64,000 nt of DNA from Veillonella rogosae JCM 15642 (GTDB lineage: Bacteria; Bacillota; Negativicutes; Veillonellales; Veillonellaceae): contig NZ_PPCX01000006.1 of the NCBI RefSeq assembly GCF_002959775.1, positions 1-64,000 of the forward strand, read 5' to 3'. Of the stretch, positions 62,236 through 64,000 are shown one piece after another. Under the pieces are notes generated by a model that was given only the letters and a program-made list of their open reading frames with translations, ran no database searches and had not been told where the DNA came from. Positions within the stretch are counted from its first letter, which is position 1. Each line of letters starts with the position of its first letter. The translations under genes were made by a program, and so were the position numbers.

Positions 62236-62727
62236 GTGAGTAAAGAAAAACATAAAAAGACTAACGCATTGCGTATCTTAGATACCCATAAGGTACCTTA
62301 TAGCATTAGTGAGTATGAATGGTCTGAGGATCATGCCGCAGGACTTCATGTAGTAGAGGCACTAGGCCTCGAGGAAAAGGAAGTTTTTAAAACGCTAGTG
62401 GGTAAAGGTGATAAAACAGGTTACGTTGTATTCTGTATTCCAGTGGCCGCTGAACTAGATATGAAACAAGCTGCCCGAGTTAGTCATAATAAGTCTGTAG
62501 AGCTTGTTCCGGTTAAGGATTTGTTGGGAATTACAGGTTATTTGCGTGGTGGCTGTTCCCCTGTGGGCATGAAAAAAGCATTTCCTACGTACTTTGATGC
62601 TACTATGGAGTCTCTAGAGTTTGTATATGTTAGTGCAGGCCTACGTGGTATGCAAATGAAGGTAAATCCAAAAGATTTAGCATCTGTTGTAAATGCTGAA
62701 TTTATTGAACTTACAATGGATCATTAA
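62236..62727 (+). CDS. ybaK: Cys-tRNA(Pro)/Cys-tRNA(Cys) deacylase (YbaK/EbsC)
   Basis: A 163-residue editing enzyme that removes mischarged Cys from tRNA-Pro. The YbaK fold is seen in NALRILDTHKVPYSISEYEW, VFKTLVGKGDKTGYVVFCIP with the conserved Lys, and GYLRGGCSPVGMKK with its GxxP-like loop. It starts at GTG with AAGGTGGG upstream. Followed 9 bp later by the RNase HI gene. Confidence 0.92.
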   Translation: MSKEKHKKTNALRILDTHKVPYSISEYEWSEDHAAGLHVVEALGLEEKEVFKTLVGKGDKTGYVVFCIPVAAELDMKQAARVSHNKSVELVPVKDLLGITGYLRGGCSPVGMKKAFPTYFDATMESLEFVYVSAGLRGMQMKVNPKDLASVVNAEFIELTMDH

Positions 62728-62736
62728 GAGGTGTGT

Positions 62737-63462
62737 ATGGCTAAAAAGTTTTATGCAGTTCGCAATGGTCGTGTGCCAGGTGTCTATATGACTTGGGCTG
62801 ACTGTGAGAAGCAGGTAAAGGGCTTTGGTAGTGCTATCTACAAGTCTTTCCCTACGGAAGCAGAAGCTCTTGCTTTTGTGGAGGACTCAGGCTTATCCTT
62901 AAGTGATTTTATGAGTGCTAATAAGAGCGAACCTAAATCTTCTCGAGACGTGAAGTCTAAATCAATAAGCTCTAGATCAGTAAGTTCTAGTTCTAGGACT
63001 CAAAGTAAAGTGACAGCAAGTGTTGTGAAACCAGATTTTACTAAGCCAAACCATGTGGTTGCTTATATTGACGGTAGTTATAATAAAGGGACAAACACCG
63101 TTGGAGCAGGTGGTGTTATCTTCTTGAATGGGAATAGGGAGACCTTTTCATTTCCATCTACTGATGAACGATATACATCATTTTGGAATGTAGCTGGCGA
63201 GTTATTAGCTGCTATGTATGTTATGAAATATGCTGTTGATCGCGGCGTTCCTGAATGTTCACTTTATTATGACTATATGGGCATTGAAATGTGGGCTACG
63301 AAGGGGTGGAAACGGAATAATGCGCTTACTCAACAGTACGCAGCATTTTATGACTCCATAAAAGACCGTGTGCGCGTATACTTTCACAAGGTAGCTGCTC
63401 ATACGGGCGATACATATAATGAAATGGCCGATGCACTAGCTAAACAAGGTGCAGGTATTTAG
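62737..63462 (+). CDS. rnhA: Ribonuclease HI with N-terminal RNA:DNA-hybrid-binding domain
   Basis: A 241-residue protein. Residues 1-48 form the viroplasmin-like hybrid-binding domain (KKFYAVRNGRVPGVYMTWAD, SFPTEAEALAFVED). A Ser/Lys-rich linker (about 63-100) leads to the catalytic RNase H domain with its acidic tetrad: Asp in VAYIDGSYNKG, Glu in GELLAAMYVM, Asp in LYYDYMGIEMW, and Asp in EMADALAKQG. It removes RNA from RNA-DNA hybrids. The ATG at 62737 after AAGAGGTG is chosen over a GTG six bases earlier. Confidence 0.93.
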   Translation: MAKKFYAVRNGRVPGVYMTWADCEKQVKGFGSAIYKSFPTEAEALAFVEDSGLSLSDFMSANKSEPKSSRDVKSKSISSRSVSSSSRTQSKVTASVVKPDFTKPNHVVAYIDGSYNKGTNTVGAGGVIFLNGNRETFSFPSTDERYTSFWNVAGELLAAMYVMKYAVDRGVPECSLYYDYMGIEMWATKGWKRNNALTQQYAAFYDSIKDRVRVYFHKVAAHTGDTYNEMADALAKQGAGI

Positions 63463-63484
63463 AAATATAAGAAGGGAGGGTACT

Positions 63485-64000
63485 ATGAATATATGTGTTA
63501 CAGGTGGGGCCGGATTTATTGGCTCTCATCTTGTGGATCGATTAATTGAATTAGGGCACAATGTGCTTGTTATAGATAATTTGTCTACTGGTATGCGTTC
63601 TTTTGTACATGAAGCAGCTCAATTTATTGAGATGGATGTACGAGATCCTAAACTAGTATCTATTTTTGAAGAGTTTAAGCCCTCTATCGTATTTCACGAG
63701 GCAGCGCAAACTATGGTTCAATCCTCTATGGAGAACCCTAGTTATGACTGTGATGTGAATCTATTGGGTCTTATTAATGTTTTAGATGCATGTCGTCAGG
63801 TGAAAGTTGAACAATTCTTAATGCCTTCGTCCGCCGCTGTTTATGGGGATTTAGCAGTATTGCCGTTAACTGAGGAATTAAGTGGGATGCCGTCTTCCTT
63901 TTACGGACTAACAAAGCTTACTGCAGAAGGTTATTTACGTATTTATCGTGAAGCCTTTGGATTAAATACAGTGTGCTTTAGATATGCCAATGTATATGGA
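63485..64000 (+). CDS. galE: UDP-glucose 4-epimerase-like NAD-dependent epimerase (3' end outside window)
   Basis: The first 172 residues of a short-chain dehydrogenase/reductase. The NAD-binding loop is VTGGAGFIGSHLVDRL, VIDNLSTG follows, and the catalytic Ser and Tyr are in MPSSAAVYGD and SFYGLTKLTAE (YxxxK). GalE interconverts UDP-glucose and UDP-galactose; the family also includes other sugar-nucleotide epimerases. The ribosome site GAAGGGAGGG precedes the ATG. The frame runs open to the window edge. UDP-glucose from galU upstream would be a substrate. Confidence 0.85.
   Translation, partial: MNICVTGGAGFIGSHLVDRLIELGHNVLVIDNLSTGMRSFVHEAAQFIEMDVRDPKLVSIFEEFKPSIVFHEAAQTMVQSSMENPSYDCDVNLLGLINVLDACRQVKVEQFLMPSSAAVYGDLAVLPLTEELSGMPSSFYGLTKLTAEGYLRIYREAFGLNTVCFRYANVYG

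Overview
The window looks like a chromosomal segment of a diderm Firmicute (class Negativicutes), most probably Veillonella or a close relative. This is inferred from three things. Base composition is AT-rich. The housekeeping gene order is Bacillus/Clostridium-like (purR-glmU-prs-pth; decarboxylase-tmk-holB-ricT-trmN6-rsmI-metG-tatD ... yabE-rnmV-rsmA). Yet there is an LptD/OstA-type outer-membrane protein ending in phenylalanine, as in a cell with an outer membrane. I see no phage, CRISPR array or intact insertion sequence.

Layout: (1) 1-2.2 kb: 3' half of a 23S rRNA gene, a 5S rRNA gene, its terminator, and a 0.5 kb non-coding tail holding small 5S-derived fragments and a 19-bp direct repeat. 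(2) 2.2-6.1 kb: a small Mop-type molybdate-binding protein, tRNA-Gly(CCC), two tandem nhaA antiporters and a secreted 3D-domain wall protein. (3) 6.1-18.8 kb: the conserved housekeeping run. (4) 18.9-24.2 kb: a polyphosphate operon with one intact Ppx/GppA-HD protein, one degenerate paralogue, and Ppk1. (5) 24.5-31.9 kb: yabE-like wall protein; a minus-strand msrAB / MetE-like / LysR group; rnmV-rsmA; gltS. (6) 32.4-38 kb: prfC, topB and a DEAD-box helicase. (7) 38-44.1 kb: iron/metal locus with a possible Fur-controlled promoter, feoA, feoB, a Cys-rich FeoB-associated peptide, a small DUF6110-like protein and a P1B ATPase whose CPx motif is replaced. (8) 44.2-46.3 kb: two unknown membrane proteins and an ECF-transporter S component. 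(9) 46.4-48.1 kb: a SCIFF (six-cysteine) ranthipeptide precursor and its radical SAM maturase. (10) 48.1-52.9 kb: hypF-hypC-hypD-hypE for [NiFe]-hydrogenase cofactor assembly. (11) 53.2-57.3 kb: two exported proteins of unknown function, an LptD-like protein and galU. (12) 57.5-61.1 kb: a hotdog-fold dehydratase, BioY, a thiolase and an acyl-CoA synthetase behind a promoter with two related palindromes; this resembles the B. subtilis yhfU-yhfT-yhfS set. (13) 61.1-64 kb: nucleoid-associated protein, aminoacyl-tRNA deacylase, RNase HI and the start of a galE-like epimerase cut by the window edge.

The most noteworthy items are the SCIFF pair (its 47-codon precursor is easy to miss), two IS3-end-like palindromes that sit inside the loops of ordinary terminator hairpins, the acyl-CoA/biotin-transport cluster with its double palindromic operator, the degenerate Ppx paralogue, and the metal ATPase without CPx. 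Functions are assigned by recognition of motifs and families by eye; no database search was run.
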